Below, one piece after another: positions 54,324 to 62,846 of a stretch of DNA of 64,000 nt (the first letter of the stretch is position 1; every line of letters begins with the position of its first letter). The notes below the pieces were generated by a model. It was not told the DNA's origin. It saw nothing but the letters and a program-made list of their open reading frames with translations, and made no database searches. A program made the position numbers and the translations under genes. Source of the stretch: an uncultured Bacilli bacterium (GTDB lineage Bacteria > Bacillota_I > Bacilli_A > RFN20 > CAG-826); the NCBI GenBank assembly GCA_944350425.1, contig CALVOX010000006.1:29913-93912 (forward strand), in the 5' to 3' direction.

Positions 54324-54695
54324 TTAAAAAGAGATAACAATATTAATATCACCACTACCTAATATATTTAAATATTCCCTTTTACTATCAACATTAATAG
54401 CTTTCCCAAGTCTAGTAAAAGACCAGGAATTAGATTCATAATAAAAACATATTTGATTACCTTGATATAGAACTACATCAAAAGTATTAACACTTATTTG
54501 TTCATTACTTGTAGGTAATGAAAAACCTAGTGGTCCTACTTTTTCCATCGAACCATAATCATGTAAAGATAACTCTAAATGGTTGTTATGTTCATTAACA
54601 ACTTTATTTTTTAATTCCTTAGTTGCATCATTATCGACTAACTCTACATCTAAAATATGTGTATTATTTACTAAAACATTCATTACATTTTCCAT
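54324..54695 (-). CDS. Cyclophilin-like fold protein
   Basis: The 123-residue protein carries the pattern of the bacterial cyclophilin-like family: VDNDATKELKN, LSLHDYGSMEKVGPLGFSLP, NEQI, DVVLYQGNQICFYYESNSW, given here as DVVLYQGNQ and SNSWSFTRLGK, and a closing GSGDINIVISF. Peptidyl-prolyl isomerase activity is not established for the family. ATG 54695 is selected because AGGAG lies nine bases upstream; the frame also opens at 54725. It stands alone between AT-rich spacers. Confidence 0.85.
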   Translation of the reverse strand: MENVMNVLVNNTHILDVELVDNDATKELKNKVVNEHNNHLELSLHDYGSMEKVGPLGFSLPTSNEQISVNTFDVVLYQGNQICFYYESNSWSFTRLGKAINVDSKREYLNILGSGDINIVISF

Positions 54696-54824
54696 TACAT
54701 CTTCTCCTATATTATCTTCTTCCATAAACTATTAAATGGACAAGAATTAATTTAAATGTTTCATTAAATTATTTATTACATATGTGTAATAAATGTAAGA
54801 TTAATAAACATTCTTAGATTAATA

Positions 54825-55229
54825 TTAAACAGATATATGTTTACCATTATTTACTAAAAAATCAATGATTTCATCACTACTATAATTGCCTAAAGTTGAA
54901 GAATATAATACTTCATTTTCATTAAAGTATAATTTATCGTTATCCCCTAGATGATAATTCTTATACCCTTCACCATTATAGATAAATCCAATAGAACCAA
55001 GAATCAAGTAATCTTCTTCGTTAGTCTTAGTAAATGATAAATCTTTAATAAAATCTAAGTTATTCTTGATAGTATCTATATCAACAACATAATCATATAA
55101 AAAGGATGAAGTTATATTGGAATAGCCAACATAATCAGGATACTCAATGTCATTTATTTTATTATTTTGGCAACTTGTAAAAAACAAACAAGGTAATAAC
55201 ATTAAACATTTAAGAATTGTTTTTGACAT
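54825..55229 (-). CDS. Small lipoprotein
   Basis: The 134-residue product begins MSKTILKCLMLLPCLFFTSC, a lipoprotein signal with lipobox FTSC. The mature part (VGYSNITSSFLYDYVVDI, then EVLYSSTLGNYSSDEIIDF) is not recognised. AAGGAG precedes ATG 55229 and lies inside a short reading frame of 37 codons that overlaps the start by 20 bp. Translational coupling is likely. Confidence 0.7.
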   Translation of the reverse strand: MSKTILKCLMLLPCLFFTSCQNNKINDIEYPDYVGYSNITSSFLYDYVVDIDTIKNNLDFIKDLSFTKTNEEDYLILGSIGFIYNGEGYKNYHLGDNDKLYFNENEVLYSSTLGNYSSDEIIDFLVNNGKHISV

Positions 55230-55323
55230 ATTTTTGATACTCCTTATAAGATAAATTCAATATATTTCCAATCATTGTTGATTCTTTAACATAAGTTGAA
55301 ATTAGCAAAATGGTTTTAATCAT
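55210..55323 (-). CDS. 37-codon leader reading frame before the lipoprotein
   Basis: GGAGGG lies four bases before ATG 55323. The frame reads MIKTILLISTYVKES, then a middle part and YKEYQKYVKNNS, ending in TAA at 55210, 20 bp inside the lipoprotein gene. The lipoprotein ribosome site lies within it. It may be a regulatory leader or a real small peptide. Confidence 0.5.
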   Translation of the reverse strand: MIKTILLISTYVKESTMIGNILNLSYKEYQKYVKNNS

Positions 55324-55471
55324 AATCCCTCCATAATTAAGTTTTATTTTCTTTATTCTAATTCTAATAATGAAGATAGTAACGCAATTAATAATGGAAA
55401 ATTGCTAATTATCTTGTCATTTATATTTTAACTACAAAATTGAAACTTCCTAATTCATAATCAAATAGATT

Positions 55472-56422
55472 TTAATTATGCTTTAAAAGCTCATATCGTA
55501 AATATAAGTTATTTTCACTTCTTCCACTATATTGAAAAAATGATACTTGTACATTGTTTTTTCTAGCATAATCTACTTCTATTCCCTCTTCACCGTTAGC
55601 ATTATAAAATTCATAATAAATGGAAGGGTTTAAATTTTTATCAATATCTAATTCTTTCGTTATTGATGGGCTATTTTCTACAACATTATAGTAGATTGAC
55701 CATCTAGAAGATGGATTTCCATTATAATTTTGGCCTTCTAAATAAATCCTAGAACTACTCTTATTTACTCTTTGTGGACCATAAGTAAGTAAAGTTTGAT
55801 TATCGTTTATTTCAAAAGAAACTCTTATGTTATTAACTCTAGAATCAATATCTTTATTTGGAACAAGTGTATTTTCAATAATAACCAAAAATTCTTCTTC
55901 ATTTCCATTGTCAAAACAGAACTTATAAATTTTATTTTGATATGTACCAAAAATTAAATCTTCATTTTCTAAAATTCCGACTTCTTCAAGAAAATTATCG
56001 ATATTCCATCCTTCGCCGATTTCTTTATAAACAAAAGTATAGTTATCAACATATGATTGTTCAAAATTTGAAATCGTATTTTCAAGTAAGTAATCAACAC
56101 TTAAAGGAGTAGAGTATTTTGAAGCATAAAGATTTCCTTTCTCGTAAGTATCTACATCTTTAAAAATAAAATATGTTCCAAAATGTATGTTATCTTCTTT
56201 ATAATCACTATTTGTCAAAAATGATAAATCATAAATCTCAATATAAGAGTTTTTACCGAAGCTAATTATATTTACTTCTTTATTTTGGTCTAAATTATAT
56301 TTTTCTAAGAGATCCTTAAACGTAAAAGTATTTGTAATATCCATCAAAACGTTATTACACCCACAAACAAACAAAAGAATAAACGACAAGGATAAAAATT
56401 TATTTATGTTTCTTTTTTTCAT
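55472..56422 (-). CDS. Lipoprotein of unknown function
   Basis: The 316-residue product has a basic start and the signal FLSLSFILLFVCGC with lipobox VCGC. The mature domain has a beta-rich look (YIEIYDLSFLTNSDY, WSIYYNVVENSPSITKELDI). No family is recognised. AGAGGA precedes the ATG and lies inside the 3' end of the upstream XRE gene, which overlaps it by 23 bp. The membrane-anchored XRE protein may regulate or sense through this lipoprotein. Confidence 0.7.
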   Translation of the reverse strand: MKKRNINKFLSLSFILLFVCGCNNVLMDITNTFTFKDLLEKYNLDQNKEVNIISFGKNSYIEIYDLSFLTNSDYKEDNIHFGTYFIFKDVDTYEKGNLYASKYSTPLSVDYLLENTISNFEQSYVDNYTFVYKEIGEGWNIDNFLEEVGILENEDLIFGTYQNKIYKFCFDNGNEEEFLVIIENTLVPNKDIDSRVNNIRVSFEINDNQTLLTYGPQRVNKSSSRIYLEGQNYNGNPSSRWSIYYNVVENSPSITKELDIDKNLNPSIYYEFYNANGEEGIEVDYARKNNVQVSFFQYSGRSENNLYLRYELLKHN

Positions 56423-56927
56423 AAATTAATCCTCTTAAAAACATAATATAAGAAATTATCGCAACAAATATAAATATATAAAAGAAGACATTAAAAGTAA
56501 TTGTTGAAGTAGTTTCAAAATAAATAAACCACCATTTATATGATAAAGCATAATGTATATATAAAGGATTTAAGAAAGCTATAAGTAATAGAGTTATTAT
56601 TAAGACTAAGAAAAATAAAGAAGTAAATAAAAAGTAATAATAAGATTTCAAATTTTTAAAAAACTCTTTTATGCCAAATTTCTTTATTTGTTTTGGATTA
56701 TTATTTTTATAAAAATTACCTTCAACATATAAAAACGAAGCAATATCAATGTTATAAAGTTCGTTTAACTTATCTAAAGTATCTAAACTAGGAAGAGCTA
56801 ATTCATTTTCTAGAGCTGAAATCATTTGTCTAGATAAAGATAGCTTCTTACCAAGTTCTTCTTGCGATAAATTAAAATCTTTTCTAAGTTTTTTAAAATT
56901 TTTACTAATTAAACTATTTGAAATCAT
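56400..56927 (-). CDS. Membrane-anchored XRE-family regulator
   Basis: The 175-residue protein has an N-terminal helix-turn-helix (LRKDFNLSQEELGKKLSLSR, then QMISALENELALPSLDTL) and two C-terminal membrane helices (YYFLFTSLFFLVLIITLLL and ITFNVFFYIFIFVAIISYIM). AAGGAAA precedes ATG 56927, and an extended -10 TGGTATAAT lies 16 bases upstream. It forms an operon with the lipoprotein gene at 55472. Confidence 0.85.
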   Translation of the reverse strand: MISNSLISKNFKKLRKDFNLSQEELGKKLSLSRQMISALENELALPSLDTLDKLNELYNIDIASFLYVEGNFYKNNNPKQIKKFGIKEFFKNLKSYYYFLFTSLFFLVLIITLLLIAFLNPLYIHYALSYKWWFIYFETTSTITFNVFFYIFIFVAIISYIMFLRGLIYEKKKHK

Positions 56928-57154
56928 TGTTTTTCCTTTTTAAATTATACCATTAAATAGAAATTCTAATAAAAATAATGTCACAATAGGTTTACAAACT
57001 TTAAATATCAAACTCATTGAAATAAGCCTTCTCTATTTAAGTTTATTTTTAAAATAATGACGTTCTTGAATGAGTTTAGCACTTTGTACTTCAGAATTTT
57101 GTTGCAATGACATTGATAGATTACAACATTTATTCGCATTAACACCCATAACTC

Positions 57155-58042
57155 TTATAAGTTGCTTGATTTCAATTTCAGAAGTGCACAATCCAATATT
57201 TCTTCTTTACGTAATTTTAACATTTTTTTAAGAAATGATTTTTGCAAATCGCTTGCTTGCTCTACTTCATCAATCAATAAATTAATTTGTTGGAGATCAA
57301 TTTTAGGAACTATTCTTTTGATTGCCTCATTACAATCGCTATATTCCAAAGATGTAATTATTTTAAAATAATTGCCTCGTTTTCCATTTATTAATACAGC
57401 AGAGGTTGGTATATCAAAAACACGAGCGTTTATTTCTGCCTTGGAAGACATCACTTTTTTAATTAGTTCGTCATCAATTTGAGGATATAAAGATGAGCCA
57501 CAATCAAAGACTGGAGCAATTTTCATTTCATCTTTATTTTGGTTATATAAAAATCCCCAATTTCCGTTATGTCTATCCCGGTTGCCAATAAATGCATCGA
57601 TAACAAACATATTCCAGAAATGTTCTTTTAATTCTTTAGGGTCAACTGAATTTTGTTTTTCGATAGTATCAAGAATATCGGTCAGTTCAGTTCCATATCC
57701 ATTTGAAGCAGAATCGATAATCTGATTTTTTACAGAAGCAAAATCTATAAATTCTGAGTTTAAAGAAACAAAATCTTTACATGCAACAACATTTCTAACT
57801 TTTCCATGAAATTTATATGTTCCTAATAATGTTTCTTGCGCTTTTACTCCTAGCATATTAAAAATATGGCAACCCAAATATTCAGAAATGCAACTATTTG
57901 TGTATGAAAGTTTAGGGTTCTTTAAAGCATGTGTCGGAAGCTTTAGCATATAAACATTATCATTATAAACTATAGATAGTTTACTACCGTTAGCACCTCC
58001 ATAAGCTTTTTTTCTTATTAGACAATTTGTAAAATCAATCAT
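57155..58042 (-). CDS. HipA/CtkA-like protein kinase
   Basis: The 295-residue kinase of the HipA-C family has a Gly-rich loop AYGGANGSK (13-21) and the catalytic loop FIGNRDRHNGNWG (151-163, with D156 and N161). The metal-binding PVFDCGSSL follows near 180. It lacks the N-terminal Couple_hipA subdomain and so resembles the short CtkA/HipT-type toxins. It begins 5 bp after a small HTH gene, with AGAGGT before its ATG. A toxin kinase with an HTH antitoxin is the likely reading. Confidence 0.85.
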   Translation of the reverse strand: MIDFTNCLIRKKAYGGANGSKLSIVYNDNVYMLKLPTHALKNPKLSYTNSCISEYLGCHIFNMLGVKAQETLLGTYKFHGKVRNVVACKDFVSLNSEFIDFASVKNQIIDSASNGYGTELTDILDTIEKQNSVDPKELKEHFWNMFVIDAFIGNRDRHNGNWGFLYNQNKDEMKIAPVFDCGSSLYPQIDDELIKKVMSSKAEINARVFDIPTSAVLINGKRGNYFKIITSLEYSDCNEAIKRIVPKIDLQQINLLIDEVEQASDLQKSFLKKMLKLRKEEILDCALLKLKSSNL

Positions 58043-58047
58043 AGAAC

Positions 58048-58437
58048 TTACCTCTCGAAGTATCTTTTTCTTAATCTATCTGCTTGTTCTTTTGAAATAA
58101 GATGTTCAACTTCGGCAACATTAATAGAACTATTTAATTGGTCGCTATAGCAATCTATTAAAGTACTGTCATTACGTATAGATTTTCTATAGTCTTTAAT
58201 TGAGTCATACAAAAATGGAGGGAGTAAAGTTTTAGCTTCTTCTTTTTCTAGAGAGAGTAGTTCTTCAATTGTTACATTTAAGCTTTTTGATATTGCTAAT
58301 AATGTTTTACCTGTGCATTCTAAAATGTCTGTTTTACCAGAAGCAAAATCAAATAAAGTAGTTTTTGGAATACCACTTTTCTTAGATAATGCATAAACCG
58401 TTGTTTTTTTGTAGGCTAATAAATCTAAAAATGTCAT
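58048..58437 (-). CDS. HTH regulator, probable antitoxin of the HipA-like kinase
   Basis: The 129-residue protein has an N-terminal XRE helix-turn-helix (VYALSKKSGIPKTTLFDFAS) and a C-terminal helical part ending EQADRLRKRYFER. It lies 5 bp before the kinase gene, the order usual for HipBA. The ATG has no ribosome site: a TTGATA, a 17-base spacer and TATAAT place the transcription start at the start codon. A palindromic TCGCTATAACGA element lies between -35 and -10. Confidence 0.85.
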   Translation of the reverse strand: MTFLDLLAYKKTTVYALSKKSGIPKTTLFDFASGKTDILECTGKTLLAISKSLNVTIEELLSLEKEEAKTLLPPFLYDSIKDYRKSIRNDSTLIDCYSDQLNSSINVAEVEHLISKEQADRLRKRYFER

Positions 58438-58443
58438 GCTTAT

Positions 58444-58472
58444 ATTATATCGTTATAGCGACATAATATCAA
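58444..58472 (-). promoter_or_regulatory. Leaderless promoter and operator of the HipBA-like pair
   Basis: On the minus strand TTGATA (58472-58467), a 17-base spacer and TATAAT (58449-58444) end six bases before ATG 58437. The near-palindrome TCGCTATAACGA (58461-58450) fills the spacer and is the likely self-repression site. Confidence 0.75.
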
Positions 58473-58649
58473 GAAATGAATTAATATAGTTTTCGTTTAA
58501 AACTTGTGTATATGAATGACAACTATAGGAAAAAATCTATAAAAAATGCCATCTATGCATATTTTGATAAATAAAATCATTTACAAATGTCAAAACCTAC
58601 AAATTTATTGCGTTAGCTTTGTTTCGCGAAACAAGCGTCTTTCATATTA

Positions 58650-59486
58650 TTATCCTTTCGTTGAATTATCGTTCTCTTTTTTACTTGAACGATGAAAAAC
58701 TTCAATAAAATCTTCCATTTGTTTTAAAGTAGTATTCAAGAAGAAAGAAGCTAAAGGATCGATTGCGTTTCGGCTATATTTTTTATGTTCACGATAATAA
58801 GATAACCAGTTAATATATCCCTTTCTACCCTTAACATTAATATAAAATGTCAAAAAATTCAGTCTTTGAGTTATTGCTATGTTCAAAAGTCTACCTATTC
58901 TACCATTCCCATCACTAAAAGGATGAATAGCTTCAAACTGAGCATGTGCCGAGGCCAAAAAGTAAAATAAATCTTTTGGAATGGCAAAAATTATTTTTAT
59001 ATTTTTGTATCCCGTTATTAATAGATGATATTAAATTATCCATAAAAAAGGAGCTTCTTCAGGACTAGCAGTTTTTATTTCTCTTCCAGTAAGAAATTTT
59101 CCACCAATCCAATTTTCACCTTTTTTATAATCATCACTTTACCTTGCTTTTCCATACACTAAATAATGGAGTTGTTTTATAAAATTACTGTTAATTTCTC
59201 CCTTATAATTCAAGTAAAAAATAGAAGCTTCTCTATATGAAACTATATCAAACGTTTCTCTAAAAGTTTTCTTATTGATGGTCTCATCGTATCTAATTAA
59301 ATTAATAACTTCTTCAAGTGTATAGCTATTACCTTCAATTGCATTTGATTAATGTGCATCTAAAATAACAAATTCATTTATAAACGAATACCATTCCTCT
59401 TCTGTAATTTCTTTGAGTAAATTATTGCATTTTTCAACAGTTTTACTCCGTTTAGATTGAATTTCAAAGTTATCATTTAGTTTCAT
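58650..59486 (-). pseudogene. Broken Fic-domain AMP transferase gene
   Basis: The 3' part (58958-58650) holds the Fic motif HPFSDGNGRIGR. Upstream on the same strand the rest of the gene can be read: MKLNDNFEIQSKRSK at 59486, then an inhibitory-helix motif SNAIEGNSYT, then LEEVINLIR and GKFLTGREI. It has an in-frame TAA just before SNAIEGN, another TAA after YGKAR, and a frameshift before the Fic motif. The gene is dead, or at most yields the C-terminal fragment. Confidence 0.85.
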
Positions 59487-59749
59487 ATTAACACCAAGAT
59501 TTATTTAATTAATTATAGGAAAATAACATTGTTTTATCTCTCCTAAAGATCTTATCTTAATAAATAAATCATACTCTAATAAATTATATATAATGATTAT
59601 ATAGGTAATAACTAAGAAACAATTGATATTAACCATGATAGTTAAAAGTTATTCAAACAATAGAACATAAAATTTATAAAATCTCATATAAAAATAATTC
59701 AATTATTAAAATTTAATACTATAATAAATACAAAAGGAGATAATAGGAA

Positions 59750-60511
59750 ATGTTTGATTATACAAACAGAGTAGTTGTCATTACTGGTGCTAGCTCAGGT
59801 TTAGGATCACAAATGGCAAAAGGATTTGCGACTCAACATGCAAATCTAGTTCTTTTAGCAAGAAGAGAAGATCGACTCGTCGCACTTGCTAATGAACTTA
59901 AAAAACAATATGGTGTTAAAGTATTAACACTTAAATGCGACGTTACTTCAACCCAAAATGTTAATGCATGTGCTAAAAAGACTGAGGAAGAATTTGGTAA
60001 AGTTGATGTTTTAGTTAACTGTGCTGGTGCTTCTAAAAATAATGGTGTCTTAAACATGAGCGATGAAGAATGGGATTGGACTATGGAAATTGACTTAAAG
60101 AGTGTATTCTTAGTTACTAGAGCATTTGCTAATATCATGAAAAAGCATAATTATGGTAGAATCATTAACATTGCTTCAATGTATGGTTTAGTCGGCAATA
60201 CTGCTATGGATACTGTAGCTTATCATACTTCTAAAGGTGGTGTTATTAATTTTACTAGAGCTGTAGCGGCTGAACTTGCTAAATATGGTATTACATGTAA
60301 TGCTATTTGCCCAGGCTACTTTGAAACTGAATTAACTCATGATACATTAGTAACTGAATCTTTTACTGCTTATATGAAAGCTACAGTACCTCTTGGAAGA
60401 TATGGTCATGAAGGTGAACTTAATAGTGCTGCCTTATTCTTAGGTGCAGAAGAATCTTCTTATGTTACTGGAGTTATCTTACCAGTTGATGGTGGATATA
60501 CCTGCGTATAA
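59750..60511 (+). CDS. Short-chain dehydrogenase/reductase
   Basis: The 253-residue NAD(P)-dependent oxidoreductase has the cofactor motif TGASSGLGSQMA (11-22), NCAGA (about 88-92), the catalytic Ser in NIASMYG, and YHTSKGG (Tyr and Lys of YxxxK). PVDGGYT ends the protein. The subfamily resembles gluconate 5-dehydrogenase or 3-oxoacyl-ACP reductase; the substrate is unknown. AAGGAG precedes the ATG and a terminator follows. It stands alone. Confidence 0.9.
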   Translation: MFDYTNRVVVITGASSGLGSQMAKGFATQHANLVLLARREDRLVALANELKKQYGVKVLTLKCDVTSTQNVNACAKKTEEEFGKVDVLVNCAGASKNNGVLNMSDEEWDWTMEIDLKSVFLVTRAFANIMKKHNYGRIINIASMYGLVGNTAMDTVAYHTSKGGVINFTRAVAAELAKYGITCNAICPGYFETELTHDTLVTESFTAYMKATVPLGRYGHEGELNSAALFLGAEESSYVTGVILPVDGGYTCV

Positions 60512-60543
60512 TAAATCAAACTTAATATAATCTTATTTAAATT

Positions 60544-60582
60544 AATAACAGCGAATACCTAATCAATTCGCTGTTATTTTAT
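60544..60582 (+). terminator. Terminator of the SDR gene
   Basis: A 13-bp stem (60544-60556 with 60566-60578) with a T-rich tail lies 33 bp after the SDR stop. Its tail touches the end of the convergent gene at 60585, so it may serve both. Confidence 0.85.
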
Positions 60583-60584
60583 TA

Positions 60585-61016
60585 TTAATCTAAGATTGAT
60601 TTTCTAAATATCTTTCTTATATCTTCATCACTTAGAAAAGGATAAACTCTATTTATATCTAAATCTATTTCATCTTTTAAATAAGAATCGACTATTTTAG
60701 ATAATATTTCTTCACTTAGATAAGGTAAATAAGAATAGAATTTATCATCTATTTTCTTATTTTCTAACATTTTAGATACTATATCATCATAAAATTCATC
60801 ATCTAAGAAAGGAAAATAGAAACTAATATCTTTATTTTTATTTAAATCACTTTTAAATGCTTTTTCGATTAAATCCTCATCTAAAAATGGTAATAAATCT
60901 TTAATTGTTACATTTTTAAATATTCCTTCTTCACTTTCTAATATTTTATCTACAAGCAATTCTAATTCTTCATCATCTAGAAAAGGAATCATTTTTTTTA
61001 AATTAATATCTTTCAT
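60585..61016 (-). CDS. PFLDDE-repeat protein
   Basis: The 143-residue protein is built of five copies of a helix-loop-helix unit of about 26-30 residues: MIPFLDDEELELLVDKIL, LLPFLDEDLIEKAFKS, YFPFLDDEFYDDIVSKML, YLPYLSEEILSKIVDSYL and VYPFLSDEDIRKIFRK. AGGAG precedes ATG 61016, which overlaps the XRE stop codon by one base. A similar repeat is seen attached to regulators in other gut Bacillota (from memory). It probably forms a solenoid that binds a partner. Confidence 0.7.
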   Translation of the reverse strand: MKDINLKKMIPFLDDEELELLVDKILESEEGIFKNVTIKDLLPFLDEDLIEKAFKSDLNKNKDISFYFPFLDDEFYDDIVSKMLENKKIDDKFYSYLPYLSEEILSKIVDSYLKDEIDLDINRVYPFLSDEDIRKIFRKSILD

Positions 61017-61477
61017 TATTTATTTCTCCTACTTAATTTATTTATATACATTCTTTCTTCTATACTTAATATATTATTAAAATCATAAATGCTATATCCT
61101 TTAATTCTTTTAGATAATATATTTTTAAGTACTACTAATCTTTCATCATTACTTAATCGATAAAAATTATCGATTAAGTTAAATTTAAACTCATTATTTA
61201 GAATCGTAAGAATAATGTATTCCCTACTATGATATTTAAAGTAATTATCTATATTTTCACTAATATCTTTTGATATTAATAATAAATCATCAATATTTTT
61301 ATTAAATATATCTTTTAGCATTACAATATTATCAATTGTAGGGATAGTTTTAGCTATTTCCCAAGAAGATATAGCTTGTCTAGAAACATAAAGTTTAGCT
61401 GCAAGTTCTTCTTGAGAATAATTATTCTCTATTCTTAATCTTCTAATATTTTCACCTATTCCTTTTAAATCAAGCAT
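61016..61477 (-). CDS. XRE-family regulator coupled to the repeat protein
   Basis: The 153-residue protein has an N-terminal helix-turn-helix (LRIENNYSQEELAAKLYVSR, then QAISSWEIAKTIPTIDNIV). A helical C-terminal half follows (YFKYHSREYIILTILNNEF). It overlaps the repeat-protein gene by one base, so the two are translationally coupled. No ribosome site precedes the ATG; GATAAT lies five bases upstream. The partner protein may act as its sensor. Confidence 0.85.
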   Translation of the reverse strand: MLDLKGIGENIRRLRIENNYSQEELAAKLYVSRQAISSWEIAKTIPTIDNIVMLKDIFNKNIDDLLLISKDISENIDNYFKYHSREYIILTILNNEFKFNLIDNFYRLSNDERLVVLKNILSKRIKGYSIYDFNNILSIEERMYINKLSRRNK

Positions 61478-61710
61478 ACTTAATTATCTCATAAATAAAA
61501 TATTAGAAGATGAGAAATAATACAATAATTTAGTTTTTTCTTTATTTAGATTATTCCTAATATTGAAATCTTTAATCTTCATATTTGATTTTTTGTTACT
61601 ACTTATCTTTTTCATAAACTTATATCTCCTTTTGTTTATGCTTTAAGTTTATAAGAAAGATCAAAATTAGTAACGCAAGGCGTAATTGCGTTAGTTATTT
61701 CTAGAAATTA

Positions 61711-61724
61711 TTTCCACGTGATAA
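61711..61724 (+). repeat. CACGTG-centred motif, copy 5
   Basis: TTTCCACGTGATAA lies in the otherwise gene-poor stretch between the XRE gene and the gene remnants. Confidence 0.5.
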
Positions 61725-61739
61725 TAAATTTTAATAGTA

Positions 61740-61935
61740 TTTACCATGCTCTGGCTCTATTTTATAAGCATTAAGAACTTGTTTATATAATATAGGAAAC
61801 TTTTTATTAATTGAATAATATCTAAAGGTTTATTAAATTCTGAAACATCATTAAAGAAATCTTGATACAAATTAGAATTTAGAGGTTCCCAATCATCTCA
61901 AAATTTTTCTTCTAATACTTTTTTATTGTAATTAC
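61740..61935 (-). pseudogene. Degenerate coding remnant
   Basis: Read on the minus strand this stretch gives protein-like text such as SNYNKKVLEEKF, an in-frame TGA, DDWEPLNSNLYQDFFNDVSE, and after a frameshift VLNAYKIEPEHGKY. It has no open frame or ribosome site. I cannot name the family. Confidence 0.4.
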
Positions 61936-61989
61936 TTACAATATATACAGTTAATGTGAAAATTGTATATACAAAAAATGTTTTCTGTG

Positions 61990-62137
61990 TCTACTTTTAG
62001 GTTGCCACTTCAATAACGATTTATCAATTTTAGATATCTCTTTAATTTATAACTTCTCTTCTCAATCTTATTTTCAAAATTTATTTAAAAAAGAGTTTGG
62101 TTTAACTCCTTTATCTTATCGAAATAGAAATAAATAA
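61990..62137 (+). pseudogene. C-terminal remnant of an AraC-family regulator
   Basis: The last 40 or so codons read LSILDISLIYNFSSQSYF then FKKEFGLTPLSYRNRNK and stop at 62137. This is the second helix-turn-helix and the signature tail of AraC/XylS regulators. No upstream part or start exists; the rest of the gene is lost. Confidence 0.75.
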
Positions 62138-62138
62138 C

Positions 62139-62756
62139 TTAATTCTTATTTTCTATTTCTTTAATTAAAGTAGCTATTTTATTTGCTAAAACTTCATGTG
62201 TTTTAATAGTAAAATGCACTCCATCTTTGCCAACTTCTAGATTTTCATTAGATATAAAATAAATTGACTTTTCTTTAGCAAAACTTTTATAAATATCATT
62301 AATATCCTTAAATTTTCCGCTTGTACCTTTAAATTGAGTAAATCCAACTAATCTATCTTCATTAATTATTGGAGGAGCAACTAAGATTATTTTAGCTTTA
62401 GGACATTTCCTATTAATTAAAGACAGATATTTTTCATCAATTATTTTTATTAAATCATGATCATTTTTATTGTTTTCATTATTTAAATCATTGGTTCCAA
62501 GAGCTAAAACAATATAATCATAACTAGAAAAAATATTTAAAGTTTTTTCAAAATCCTTATATCCATTAATTTCATCGTCATTTAAATTAAGTAATTCTCT
62601 AGCGTTTCTTCCTTCTTCTACTACTTTAAAATCATCACCTAATAATTCTTTTAAAATTTTAGGATATCTTTCTTTTTCGTTATATCTAAATCCAGAACAA
62701 GGAACATAACCCCAAGTATTAGAATCTCCAAAGCATAAAATATACTTAATAGACAT
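62139..62756 (-). CDS. SGNH/GDSL hydrolase
   Basis: The 205-residue esterase-like enzyme has block I ILCFGDSNTWGY (Ser nucleophile near residue 11), block III LALGTNDL (Asn), and block V DGVHFTI (Asp-x-x-His). It has no signal peptide, so it should act in the cytoplasm, perhaps on acetyl groups of sugars or metabolites. AAGG precedes the ATG by eight bases. It ends 1 bp from the AraC remnant on the other strand. Confidence 0.9.
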   Translation of the reverse strand: MSIKYILCFGDSNTWGYVPCSGFRYNEKERYPKILKELLGDDFKVVEEGRNARELLNLNDDEINGYKDFEKTLNIFSSYDYIVLALGTNDLNNENNKNDHDLIKIIDEKYLSLINRKCPKAKIILVAPPIINEDRLVGFTQFKGTSGKFKDINDIYKSFAKEKSIYFISNENLEVGKDGVHFTIKTHEVLANKIATLIKEIENKN

Positions 62757-62834
62757 AGTTTTACCTTAACTTTTCTTCTTAAATTATATCTAAAATTAAT
62801 AGTAATAATAATGTAAATAATATAATTTTGGTAA

Positions 62835-62840
62835 TAAAAT
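62835..62840 (+). promoter_or_regulatory. -10 element of a leaderless gene
   Basis: TAAAAT ends six bases before ATG 62847 and no Shine-Dalgarno is present. TAATAA (62832-62837) is an alternative -10. Confidence 0.4.
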
Positions 62841-62846
62841 ACTAAT

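Noticed and set aside
58619..58634. Palindrome TTGTTTCGCGAAACAA as a parS site
   Set aside because: parS has TGTTTCACGTGAAACA; this site lacks the central ACGT and two bases of spacing, so ParB binding is not supported.
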